Part shown: in pieces, positions 44,184 to 52,716 of the stretch | Layout of the letters: every line of letters begins with the position of its first letter | Numbering within the stretch: the stretch's first letter is position 1 | Assembly: GCF_030269125.1 (NCBI RefSeq) | Contig: NZ_BSSM01000003.1 | Span: 124,001-188,000 of the forward strand | DNA from: Streptomyces hygroscopicus subsp. hygroscopicus | GTDB lineage: Bacteria; Actinomycetota; Actinomycetes; Streptomycetales; Streptomycetaceae | Direction of reading: 5' to 3' | DNA: 64,000 bases | Translations under genes and position numbers: made by a program | Notes under the pieces: model-generated | Database searches by the model: none | The model's input: the letters and a program-made list of their open reading frames with translations, nothing else | What the model was told of the DNA's origin: nothing

Positions 44184-44840
44184 GTGGCCGACAGGGTTCA
44201 GGTTCGACAGATCGACGATGACGAGGGACAGCGCCTGCTGCGGATCATCCGCAGAGGCACCGGGTCAGTGGTGACATGGCGGCGGGCCCAGATGGTTCTG
44301 CTGTCCACGCAGGGCATGCTGGTGCGAAGATCGCCGAGGTGTCGTTCACCAGCGCGGACCGGATGAGGGATGTGATCCACAACTTCAGCACGGACGGCTT
44401 CGACTCGTTGTACCCGAAGTACAAGGGCGGCCGGCCGAAGACCTTCACGCTGCCCGAGCGGCGCGAGATCAGGAAGCTCGCGAAGTCGAAGCCGACCGAG
44501 CACGAACTGCCGTTGTCGACTGGAGCCTGACCAAGCTGGCGGACTTCCTGGTTGCCGAGGGGTGGTCGACGACATCAGCCAAGTGGGCCTGCGCATCCTG
44601 CTCCGCGAGGAGGCGTCTCCTTCCAACGCCTGAAGACCTGGAAGACCTCCCGCGATCCGGACTACCGCACTCGGGCCGTCAGCGGGCCGAACGCGGAGGC
44701 AAGCACAGGGACCCCGACCGGGAACCGCGCCGCAGGCGGCGAGCCACCTACAACCGCTACGGAGGTGTGCGCCACCTCTTCGCAGCCCTGGAGCTGGCCC
44801 GGGACAAGCTCTGGACGGTGTCCCGTAGACGCGCGGGCCT
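44184..44840 (+). pseudogene. IS630-family transposase in several frames
   Basis: The plus frame from GTG 44184 reads QVRQIDDDEGQRLLRIIRRG, then TWRRAQMVLLSTQGM; after a change, FTSADRMRDVIHNFSTDGFD and KYKGGRPKTFTLPERREIRK (the HTH linker); after another, FQRLKTWKTSRDPDY. A distant C-terminal trace reads LFAALELARDKL. The catalytic Asp blocks are lost to deletions. A dead copy of an element type also seen at 1-209 and 36473-36645. Confidence 0.7.
44810..44827 (+). repeat. solo copy of IS5-element left junction
   Basis: TCTGGACGGTGTCCCGTA here is identical over 18 bp to 42355-42372, which spans the left boundary of the IS5-family element. It breaks the IS630 frame after ARDKL, so it looks like an element end left behind after a deletion. 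Confidence 0.5.
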
Positions 44841-44956
44841 TTCGCCCCGTTCCCGCAGGAGAGCCGCTGCCAGGCGTCACCGGCTTCTTCTTCGATGAGC
44901 TCATCGATGCGCCAGATCTCGGATAAATAGCACCAACATGCCCAATGGCTATCAGT

Positions 44957-45226
44957 TCACCTCATTCTATTCGCCTTGGGGCGGGGCCTGCGCATGGACA
45001 CAACGCCCCTCACGCCCGAGACAAGGAGCTCGTCGAGACAGCGGGCCAGGAATCGGCTTTCGGAATTCGCCGGACATGCATCCAGTAGCACGACGTGCGA
45101 GAGGTCCAAGGCCGCCACATTGGGCTCGAAGCCGGGAAGTGCACGCTCAAGAACAGCCTTCCTGACAGAGAGGCCGAACACGGCCACGCCGCGATCTTGA
45201 CAGAGGGGTTTGTCTGCACCTGTCAA
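44957..45226 (-). CDS. small hypothetical protein (doubtful)
   Basis: An 89-residue minus-strand frame with protein-like composition: FGLSVRKAVLERALPGFEPN, AALDLSHVVLLDACPANSES and RFLARCLDELLVSGVRGVV. I do not recognise it. The block VVLLDACPANSES recalls the Cys region of caspase-like CHAT domains, but the partner His region is absent, so it may be a fragment. No ribosome site. The rest of 44841-45328 is empty. Confidence 0.3.
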   Translation of the reverse strand: MTGADKPLCQDRGVAVFGLSVRKAVLERALPGFEPNVAALDLSHVVLLDACPANSESRFLARCLDELLVSGVRGVVSMRRPRPKANRMR

Positions 45227-45328
45227 GCACTCATGCAGGTCATGAGCTCGATGAGGATGCAGGCACGTAAGGCACTGGCCGGCCGCTCCGAAGCCGTTTG
45301 ACGTGGAGGTTCACGGCGTGGACGCGGC

Positions 45329-46189
45329 TCAGGGCGTGTCGCGGATCTGGGCTGCGGCTCGGACCAGTGCGGCGAGGGCCGACGAGTGGTGGCCGGCTGA
45401 CCATGCGAGCACGGTCGTGATGACCGGGGCATCGACGACGGGGACCGCGACATGGTCGGGCCACTGCCAGGCGCGGCTGGAGGCGGGGATGACGAGCAGG
45501 GTCTTGCCCAGCGCGACGAGCTGGGCAAGTTGTGACTGGGTGTGCACCTCCGGCCCGGGACCGTCGGGGTAGGAGCCGTCGAGCCGGGGCCATCGGGCGA
45601 TGGGAAGATCCGGGACGTTGCTGACGTCTTCGAGGGTGAGCTGAGGTCGCGAGGCGAGGGGGTGCCCCGAGGGGAGGAGTGCGACTTGGCCCTCGGTGTG
45701 GAGGTCCGCGGTATCGAAGCCGGCCAGGTCGTCGACCGGACGGTGCATGAGGGCTACGTCCGCGCGCCCGCTGCGCAGGAACCGCGCCTGCTCGCCGACC
45801 TCGCACAGGACGACGTCGACCGGTGCCGTATCGGTGTCGGCCGCCGACAGGGCGAGCAGGCGTTGTAGCAGTTCGTGTGATGCGCCGGCCTTCGTCACCA
45901 GTACCAGTGCCTGCTGTTCATTCCCTGCCCGCCGGGTTCGGCGCGCGGCAGCCGTGACGGCATCGAGGGCTACGCGCGATTCGCGCAGCAGCACACGGCC
46001 AGCGTCGGTGAGGGCCACCACTCGTCGGTTCCGTGACAGGAGCTGGACCCCGAGCCGGCGCTCCAGCTGGCGGATGGCGCGCGACAGGGGTGGCTGCGCG
46101 ATCCCGAGCCGCTCGGCCGCGCGCCCGAAGTGCAGTTCCTCGGCGACCGCAACGAAGTACCGCAACTCACGGGTCTCCAGGTCGTCCAT
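45329..46189 (-). CDS. LysR-family transcriptional regulator
   Basis: 286 residues. The HTH is TRELRYFVAVAEELHFGRAA and ERLGIAQPPLSRAIRQLERR, then LGVQLLSRNRRVVALTDAGR, all standard LysR. The effector domain follows with SGRADVALMHRPVDDLAGFD and TEGQVALLPSGHPLASRPQL. ATG 46189 is used (AGGGC 8 bases upstream); an ATG at 46195 adds two residues. It is divergent from the SDR gene at 46277 and a LysR operator lies between, so it should regulate that gene, probably with a small effector molecule. Confidence 0.92.
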   Translation of the reverse strand: MDDLETRELRYFVAVAEELHFGRAAERLGIAQPPLSRAIRQLERRLGVQLLSRNRRVVALTDAGRVLLRESRVALDAVTAAARRTRRAGNEQQALVLVTKAGASHELLQRLLALSAADTDTAPVDVVLCEVGEQARFLRSGRADVALMHRPVDDLAGFDTADLHTEGQVALLPSGHPLASRPQLTLEDVSNVPDLPIARWPRLDGSYPDGPGPEVHTQSQLAQLVALGKTLLVIPASSRAWQWPDHVAVPVVDAPVITTVLAWSAGHHSSALAALVRAAAQIRDTP

Positions 46190-46208
46190 GCACATGCCCT
46201 ATCCACCG

Positions 46209-46231
46209 TGTGATACCTGCTGGGTATCACA
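46209..46231. promoter_or_regulatory. LysR operator
   Basis: TGTGATACC (46209-46217) and GGTATCACA (46223-46231) are perfect 9-bp inverted arms around TGCTG. Within it T-N11-A spacing (TGATACCTGCTGGGTATCA) fits the LysR consensus. It lies between the divergent LysR and SDR genes, 20 bp from the LysR start and 46 bp from the SDR start. Confidence 0.8.
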
Positions 46232-46276
46232 GTGTACTGGACCGATATTGGACGAAACGGACGCTGTGCGCGGAGC

Positions 46277-47002
46277 ATGAGCAGCGTGAATAACACCAAG
46301 ACAGCGTTGGTCACCGGCGCGAACAAGGGAATCGGCTTCGCCATCGCTCAGGGTCTCGGAGCTCTTGGCTTCACCGTCGCCGTGGGGGCGCGTGATGACG
46401 CTCGACGCGAAGAGGCCGTGGAGCGGTTGCGTGCCGCGGGCACAGACGCGTTCGGAGTCGCCCTCGATGTCACCTCCGACGCCAGTGTCGCCGCAGCGGC
46501 GGTGAGCATCGAGAAGGAAGCTGGGCGACTCGACGTCCTCGTGAACAATGCGGGAATCTCCGGGCGGTTCGCGGACGGGGCGCAGGACCCCACTACGCTC
46601 GACCTCGACGTCTTGCGCACGGTCCTGGAAACGAACGTGCTCGGGGTTGTCCGGGTGACGAACGCGATGCTCCCGCTGCTCAGCCGAGCTGCCTCGCCCC
46701 GGATCGTCAACATGTCGAGCAACATGGGCTCGCTGACGCTGCAGACCGGCCCGGTCATGGCCGCTTACGCACCCTCCAAGTCGATGCTCAATAGCGTCAC
46801 AGCCCAGTACGCCCGCCGATTCGCGGACACGAACATCATCGTCAACCTGGCATGCCCCGGTTACGTGGCAACGGACTTCACCGGATTTGCCGGGGACCGA
46901 ACACCTGAGCAGGGCGCTGCGATCGCCCTCCGGCTCGCCACCCTGCCCGACGACGGCCCCCGTGGCGGCTTCTTCGACGACAACGGGGTCGTCGCCTGGT
47001 AA
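46277..47002 (+). CDS. short-chain dehydrogenase/reductase
   Basis: 241 residues. Classical SDR motifs: the cofactor turn LVTGANKGIGFAIAQGLGAL (about 11-30), the VLNNAGI-type segment LVNNAGISGRF near 90, and an active site region IVNMSSNMGSLTLQTGPVMA with AYAPSKSMLNSV, giving the catalytic Ser-Tyr-Lys (Y and K in YAPSK). The GxxxGxG turn with ARDD suggests NADP(H). It reduces an unknown carbonyl. ATG 46277 is chosen; GGAG is close to it. Regulated by the divergent LysR protein, as the operator between them indicates. Confidence 0.92.
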   Translation: MSSVNNTKTALVTGANKGIGFAIAQGLGALGFTVAVGARDDARREEAVERLRAAGTDAFGVALDVTSDASVAAAAVSIEKEAGRLDVLVNNAGISGRFADGAQDPTTLDLDVLRTVLETNVLGVVRVTNAMLPLLSRAASPRIVNMSSNMGSLTLQTGPVMAAYAPSKSMLNSVTAQYARRFADTNIIVNLACPGYVATDFTGFAGDRTPEQGAAIALRLATLPDDGPRGGFFDDNGVVAW

Positions 47003-47063
47003 CTCCGCGCGAGCAAGGCGGCGCGACGGCGATGGGCGCGACCTGCACCCGCCCCGGTGTCCA

Positions 47064-47590
47064 TCACTGGCCGCCGTTGGCCGAGTTCTCGGTTCGGATC
47101 ATGCGGCGCAGGCCCTCTCGGGCACCAGCGAGATCGTCCTGGACCTCGTTGAGGTGTCGGGTGTCAGTTCCGCGGCCTGGGCCGGGGCGGCGTCGCGCTC
47201 GGTCCGCAGGCTGTTCTCGGCCGTGAGTTCGTCGACCCGGGTGCCGAGGTCGGCGGCGCCGAACTGATCGAGCTGCTGGCGGCGGCTGCGGCGGACGGCG
47301 CGCTTGAGTCGTTCGACTTCTTCGCGCAGGCGCCGGTTGTCCTCCTGGAGCAGCGGCTTCTCCAGCTTCCATCCGGCCGGCTCCCTGCGACTGGTTCGGG
47401 CGCCGTTGGGTGCTGCGCGTCCTTGACGGCGCCGCGCAGCCTCTATGTGCTCGCGCACGCCCTCGGCGTAGACGAGCCAGTGCGAGACGTTCGCTGCGCG
47501 GGCGACGCCGGTGAAGGTGACTGGCTCGTCGTCCGTGATCGGCTGGTCGACAACGGAGAGCACGCACGCGCGCTTGGTGCGTGACATCGA
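47064..47590 (-). pseudogene. DUF6262-type protein of a site-specific transposon, frameshifted
   Basis: The minus strand reads TGVARAANVSHWLVYAEGVR (HTH-like), then EHIEAARRRQ and a long coiled coil NRRLREEVERLKRAVRRSRR with TRVDELTAENSLRTE. After a frame change near 47160 the C-terminus is LNEVQDDLAGAREGLRRMIR. This is the DUF6262 helper encoded third in Tn554-like integrase sets. The partner integrases are not here. Interrupted by at least one indel. Confidence 0.6.
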
Positions 47591-47816
47591 AGAGCGAGCT
47601 GATCGGCACCCAGCCCTGGCCGAGCAGGTCTGCCGCACGCACCGCGATCTTCGAGTGATCGAGAGACCCCGTTGCCCGGTTGGGTGAATGCGTCTGGTCT
47701 CCGCCTCGGTGGGTGGCTGAGGGGTGGAGCCTGAGGTCGGGGGCTCGGGTCGCGAGCCCGCCTCGATCTCGGGACGGAGGGGTTGGGTGTCGATGCGGGC
47801 GGACTCGGGTCGGGAG

Positions 47817-47915
47817 GTGCCTGAGGGAACGCGAGTGGTGGCCTGGGCAGCGTTTCCCAAGGGGTGTCTGGCGATGCGGGTGCGGGACGCGCTCGGTCCG
47901 CTGTTCGACGACGTG
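47817..47915 (+). pseudogene. IS1182-family transposase, N-terminal fragment
   Basis: From GTG 47817 the frame reads VPEGTRVVAWAAFPKGCLAM and RVRDALGPLFDDVG, the start of an IS1182-family transposase (arriving before the GRP-W motif), then diverges. A remnant only. Confidence 0.55.
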
Positions 47916-48002
47916 GGAGACGATCCAGATACCGGAGGCTGTACGGGCGGCCGTCCTCGTACGTATGCCAGGCGGGGTGATCGGTCGCCAGGCCATTGCT
48001 CA

Positions 48003-48480
48003 TCAAGATCTCTGCGCGGTGTGCGGTCGTGCTCGCCGTAGCCTCTCGCGCCTCAGCGGACGACGTGCCGAGACCACGGAACGAAGGGTGTCAGCGCAGG
48101 CCGGCCAGTTGTCCGGTGGGGGCATCAGCTCGTCGGCCGCGTGCGAGAGCTTCCTGCGGCGCCGGCCGCGTACGAACAGGGTGACCGTGTGCGGCACCAT
48201 CACGGCCTGGTGCACCATCGACTCACCGAGCGTGCAGGCACTGCCGGGCCCCTCGACGGTGACGACGGCCGGCTCCAGGTCAGCACCGGTGAACGCCCCC
48301 GCCCCGCTGTCGGCGCGGCACCGCACGACGTGGGCGTAGCCACCAGAAAGAATGCGGGTGGCGAAGGCGTAACGGTGATCGTGTGGGGCGAGCTGGTTGC
48401 CGCGCCGCTGGTGAAGGCGAGGTCCGGCCGACTGACCATGGACTGATCGCGTTCGGACACCGACTCGGTGGTAGCGAGCA
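48003..48480 (-). pseudogene. cupin-like hypothetical protein, N-terminus decayed
   Basis: The minus frame open from about 48480 to the stop at 48003 reads HQRRGNQLAPHDHRYAFATR, ILSGGYAHVVRCRADSGAG, VTVEGPGSACTLGESMVHQA and VMVPHTVTLFVRGRRRRKLS. The paired His/aromatic spacing (HDHRYAF then MVHQAVMVP) is that of a small cupin fold also seen in Streptomyces hypothetical proteins. No suitable start codon is upstream, so the gene is truncated. A short ORF overlapping the stop (from 48006) reads ATDHPAWHTYEDGRPYSLRY, which I cannot place. Confidence 0.5.
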
Positions 48481-48699
48481 ACCGCACTGTGGCCGCGGAA
48501 CCCCCGCGTTGCGCACAGGACGCCCGGGTGCGGTGTATCGCGGAGATCGTCGAGCGAGGGGTCGGCAGAAGCAGAATTCGCGATTCGGCACGATCTTGCT
48601 TAGGTTCCCTTTAAGCTCCCTGGAAGGCGGATATCCACCAACTTGACGTGTTTCCTTCGAGGTTGGGCAGCAGACCCTTCTGAACGATGAGAGCAGGGG

Positions 48700-51486
48700 A
48701 TGACACAGACAAGTGAACAACGCAACGGCACCGCGCGCGGGCCGGGGCGGCGGCGGTCAGGGGTGCTCGGTCATCGTGCCCTTGGCGGCGTTGCGGCGCT
48801 CGTCTTAGGTATCGGCAGTTGCTCGCTGGTGGCGGCCCCGGCGGCGTACCCGCAGGCGGGGGACGGATCGGTGACGGTCCGGGTGATCCGGGCCGTGGAC
48901 ACCAGCGGCACGTGGACGCCCGCGCTGGAACCGGGCATCGCGGGCGTCACGGTGACCCTCACCGACGACGCCGGAACCAGCATCGACGGGGTCACCGCGG
49001 CGGACGGCACGGTGACGCTGGCGCCGGCCGCGAGCAAGGCGACGGGCGGCAAGTACCGGGTGCAGGTGGTGAACCCGAAGCCGGGCGTGCTGTTCCCGGC
49101 CTTCGCCTCGCGGCAGGGGTTGGACGGCGCACCGACCCAGCTGAGCAGCAACGAGGAGTTCGTCGACCTCTCCGGCGGGAAGAACGTCTCCTACACCACC
49201 GGGCTGTGGAACCCGGGTGACTACTGCCAGAAGAACGCGCCGTTGGTGGCGACATGCCAGCCGACCAGTAACGAGGGCGGGGGCAAGCGCACGCTGGTCT
49301 CCTTCCCGTACAGCGCGCGCGGCCAGGAGGGCTCCAGCGGCGGCAACACCGCGACGACCCTCGCCACCAACGCCGACACCGGCACGCTGTACGGCATCGC
49401 CTGGAACAGGGCCGACAAGCGGGTCTTCTCCTCCGCACTGGCCAAGCGCGGCACCGACTACGGCTCGGGCGGACCGGGGGCGGTCTACGTCACCGACCCC
49501 GCGCAGAACAAGACGACGCTCTTCACCACCGTGCCGAACGCGGGCAGCACCGCGCACGGGCCGGGGACGGACGACGCCTTCCTCGACGTGCCCGGCAAGG
49601 AGAGCCTGGGCGGTATCGCGATCACCGACGACGGCAAGGACCTCTTCGTCGTCAACCTGAACGACCGCAAGCTCTACCGCTACGACGCCTCCGCGGCGAC
49701 GGCCTCGGCGCCGAAGGCGTCCTACTCCATCCCGGACCCGGGCTGCCCGGCTGCGGGGGACTGGCGCCCGTTCGGCCTGGGCGTGCAGGACGCCACCGGC
49801 TACGTCGGCGGGGTGTGCTCCGGCCAGTCCACCGGCAAGCTCGCGGACATGCGCGCCGTGGTCCTGCCGTTCGACCTCACCACCGGGGCGTTCCGCAAGT
49901 CGGTGCTGGACCAGCCGCTGGACTACCCGCGCCAGTCGACGGTCGGCGCGGGGCCGTGCCCCGGCGCGGGCTGGTTCCCGTGGACCAGCACGTACCCGAC
50001 CACGCAGAACGGCAATGCCTGCGGCACGAGCACCATCGCCAACCCCGAACCGGAGTTGGGGAAGATCCTCTTCGAGACCGACGGCTCGATGCTGCTCGCC
50101 TTCCGCGACCGCTTCGCCGACCGCGGTCCTGGCGCCCCCGCACCGGGCTCCGTCGCCAACGTCATGTCCGGCGGTGACCTCGACAAGGCCTGCCTGTCGA
50201 ACGGCATGTACGTGATGGACACCAACGACGGCTGCGGGCTCTCCCCTCGGGGCACCCGTTTCTTCGACACCACCTGGGGTGGCCACCGCAACACGGCGTT
50301 CGCCGGGATGGCGCTCTCCAAGGTCGAGAGCACCATCGCGGTCTCCTCCTTCGACTCCAACCACCAGGCACTCGGCTACGGCACGTCGTTCCTCGAACGC
50401 AAGGACGGCACGCAGGACCCGCAGTTCGGTCTGCGCCTCACCCCGGCGAACACCAACGCACCGTTCGGCAAGGGCGCCTCGATGGGCGACCTGGAGGTGC
50501 TCTGCGACCAGGCGCCGCTGCAGATCGGCAACCGGGTCTGGTACGACCCGCAGCGCACCGGCATCCAGGATCCGGGCCAGGTGCCGGTGGCGGGGGTGAC
50601 GATCCACCTGTACGACAAATCAGGCAACCTGGTCGGCACGACGAAGACGACGGCGCGGGGTGAGTACTACTTCGACGACTCCGACGTCACCGGCGGGCTC
50701 AAGCCGAAGACCGACTACATCATCAAGCTCGACAACCCGGCCGACTACGCCAAGGGCGGTCCGCTCTACGAGTGGGTGCCGACCGACGCGAACGTCGGGA
50801 CCAACCACTTCATCGACTCCAAGGGGACCGTGCCGCCCGGTACGGCGTACCCGGTGAAGGCGCTGACCACCGGCGGTCCCGGCGAGAACAACCACACCTA
50901 CGACTTCGGCTTCCGGCAGCAGGAGGGCGTGCTGCGCGTGCTCAAGCACGGCCGGCACGACAACCCGCTGGCCGGGGCCAGGTTCCAGCTGTGGAAGGAG
51001 ACGAACGGCACCGACGGCCTGCAGACCGACGGGTCGAAGCGGGACACCAAGGTCGGCGCTCCCTGCACGACCGGCGCCGACGGCATCTGCCAGGGCAGCG
51101 GCACGGTGGGAACGTACTACTGGCAGGAGGTCAGCCCGCCGGCCGGCTACGCCGTACCGGCCGTGCCGGTGTTCGGGCCGCTGGTGCTGACCTCCGACAA
51201 CCTCGGCACCGGAGTCTCGGTGACGGCGGTCAACCAACCGCTGGCCGCCCCGACCCCCAGCCCCACGCCGGCGCCAAGTGCGTCGTCGGCACCGCCGCCG
51301 CCGAAGCCGCCGGCAGCGGGCGCACCGGGTGCACAGCCTCCGGCGGGCTCTCCGCCGGGCTCGCAACTGGCCTCCACCGGTGTGGGTCAGGAGCTTCCGC
51401 TGGTCCTGGTCGGCTGCGCGGTGCTCATCGCGGGTGGCACGGGGCTGGTCGTGATGGTCCGCAGGCGCAGGGACCAGCACCAGTAG
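48700..51486 (+). CDS. cell-wall-anchored SdrD-B/Cna-B-domain surface protein (LASTG signal)
   Basis: 928 residues. A twin-basic start (RRRSGVLGHRALGGVAALV) leads to an export signal. A large beta-propeller-like part (about 100-590) holds LYGIAWNRADKRVFSSALAK and IAITDDGKDLFVVNLNDRKL. It is followed by an SdrD B-like domain (QIGNRVWYDPQRTGIQDPGQ, TTARGEYYFDD) and a prealbumin-like Cna-B domain (GVLRVLKHGRHDNPLAGARF, YYWQEVSPPAGYAVP). After a Pro/Ala stalk comes LASTG (890-894), a hydrophobic helix and RRRRDQHQ: a class E sortase signal as in Streptomyces. No sortase is in the window. It is followed by a secreted anchored gene and a kinase. ATG 48700 has AGCAGGGG upstream. Confidence 0.88.
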   Translation: MTQTSEQRNGTARGPGRRRSGVLGHRALGGVAALVLGIGSCSLVAAPAAYPQAGDGSVTVRVIRAVDTSGTWTPALEPGIAGVTVTLTDDAGTSIDGVTAADGTVTLAPAASKATGGKYRVQVVNPKPGVLFPAFASRQGLDGAPTQLSSNEEFVDLSGGKNVSYTTGLWNPGDYCQKNAPLVATCQPTSNEGGGKRTLVSFPYSARGQEGSSGGNTATTLATNADTGTLYGIAWNRADKRVFSSALAKRGTDYGSGGPGAVYVTDPAQNKTTLFTTVPNAGSTAHGPGTDDAFLDVPGKESLGGIAITDDGKDLFVVNLNDRKLYRYDASAATASAPKASYSIPDPGCPAAGDWRPFGLGVQDATGYVGGVCSGQSTGKLADMRAVVLPFDLTTGAFRKSVLDQPLDYPRQSTVGAGPCPGAGWFPWTSTYPTTQNGNACGTSTIANPEPELGKILFETDGSMLLAFRDRFADRGPGAPAPGSVANVMSGGDLDKACLSNGMYVMDTNDGCGLSPRGTRFFDTTWGGHRNTAFAGMALSKVESTIAVSSFDSNHQALGYGTSFLERKDGTQDPQFGLRLTPANTNAPFGKGASMGDLEVLCDQAPLQIGNRVWYDPQRTGIQDPGQVPVAGVTIHLYDKSGNLVGTTKTTARGEYYFDDSDVTGGLKPKTDYIIKLDNPADYAKGGPLYEWVPTDANVGTNHFIDSKGTVPPGTAYPVKALTTGGPGENNHTYDFGFRQQEGVLRVLKHGRHDNPLAGARFQLWKETNGTDGLQTDGSKRDTKVGAPCTTGADGICQGSGTVGTYYWQEVSPPAGYAVPAVPVFGPLVLTSDNLGTGVSVTAVNQPLAAPTPSPTPAPSASSAPPPPKPPAAGAPGAQPPAGSPPGSQLASTGVGQELPLVLVGCAVLIAGGTGLVVMVRRRRDQHQ

Positions 51487-51627
51487 TCCTCCTTCCGCGA
51501 CGGCCGGCGCCCGGCGTGCCGGCCGTCGCAGAGGGCCGGATCGGGCGGGTTCGCGGACCGGTGGTCCGCGAACCCGTCCGACTGCGTGACCGATCGACGA
51601 GAGAGACCGATGAGAGAAGGCGACCGC

Positions 51628-52440
51628 ATGGCTCGGACGACGAAGACCGACGGCCGTACGCCGCGTCGGACTCGCTGGCTCAGAACACTGGTCGCGATCG
51701 CGGTGTGCGGCACCGCGGTGGGCGGCGTGGCCGCCTACCGGAGCCTGACCGGCAGCAGCGCCGAGCGGCCGGTCACGATGGACGAGGCGTCAAGGCTGGC
51801 GCTGTCGCGGCTGAACCTGTACCAGGCCAGCCCGGTGTCAGTGACCCTGACGGCCGACGAGGGTGGCGGCGTGGTGCTGCGGGTCAGCGGCGTGGTGGAC
51901 TACCGGACCCACCACGGCGTGGGGAGCTACCAGACCACCGGGTCCACCGGATCGTCCGCGTCCTCCGCCGCACCGCTCGACCACGGCCTGATCGTCTGGG
52001 ACAGCGACGGCCTGGGCCTGGCCCCCGCGTTGGACGGCAGCCCGTCGTGGCAGCAGGCCGAGCACATCCCGCGCTCGGGCTGGTCCCCACGCTCCTACAC
52101 GGCCGATCCCCTGGACGCCGGGCTCCAGTTGCTGATCGGGCTGGGCGCCGACCGGCCGGACAACCAGATGCTGCTCGCCCAGTCCGGTGCCCGCTGGCTG
52201 GGCCGCGACCGGATCGCCGGCCGCGACTACGACCGGATCGCCGGGCCGCGCGCCAAGGGCACCGCGCCCGGCACCGGTCCCGACGGCGGGCGGTCGCCGC
52301 TGACCTACTGGGTGGACGACAGCGGCGGTCTGCGGCGGGTGACGATGCGGATGCCGGGCCTGGGAACACCGACCACCCTGGAGTTCGCCGGGCGCGACGG
52401 CAGCGCCAAGCTCCCCGAGGCGCCGTGGGCCACCGGCTGA
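51628..52440 (+). CDS. secreted, membrane-anchored hypothetical protein
   Basis: 270 residues. After a basic start (RTTKTDGRTPRRTRWLR) comes one membrane segment (TLVAIAVCGTAVGGVAAY, about 23-40). The exported part resembles lipid-binding or sensor proteins of mycobacterial Lpp type only in shape: PVTMDEASRLALSRLNLYQA, VVLRVSGVVDYRTHHGVGSY and YWVDDSGGLRRVTMRMPGL. No family is recognised. ATG 51628 has GAAGG 7 bases upstream; ATG 51610 is an equally possible start with GAGAGAG. It lies 141 bp after the surface protein, same direction, and may be co-expressed with it. Confidence 0.75.
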   Translation: MARTTKTDGRTPRRTRWLRTLVAIAVCGTAVGGVAAYRSLTGSSAERPVTMDEASRLALSRLNLYQASPVSVTLTADEGGGVVLRVSGVVDYRTHHGVGSYQTTGSTGSSASSAAPLDHGLIVWDSDGLGLAPALDGSPSWQQAEHIPRSGWSPRSYTADPLDAGLQLLIGLGADRPDNQMLLAQSGARWLGRDRIAGRDYDRIAGPRAKGTAPGTGPDGGRSPLTYWVDDSGGLRRVTMRMPGLGTPTTLEFAGRDGSAKLPEAPWATG

Positions 52441-52716
52441 CCGCCGCCCGCCGGTTAGATGTCGTTTCGACTCGCCGCCTACCCGCGGCGTTTCCACGGC
52501 CGCTTCATTCGGATCGGCCGCGAGGCGTTGCGGTGCCTGCTCACCCGTCGCGGCGTCACCTTCCGATCGGACAAAGAGGGGGAAGCGGTCCGGCTCCTTC
52601 TCGGCGAACCGTCGGACCGCCGGAAGGTGGCCCCTCACCCGGGCCGCACGGCGCGGGGCGGCAGGCCCTAGTCTGATCTCCGTGAGGGAAACAGGCGCTC
52701 GGAAGGACGATCGGCG

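Noticed and set aside
52459..52671. 70-codon frame between the anchored protein and kinase genes
   Set aside because: Basic low-complexity sequence with no domain and no ribosome site; treated as intergenic.
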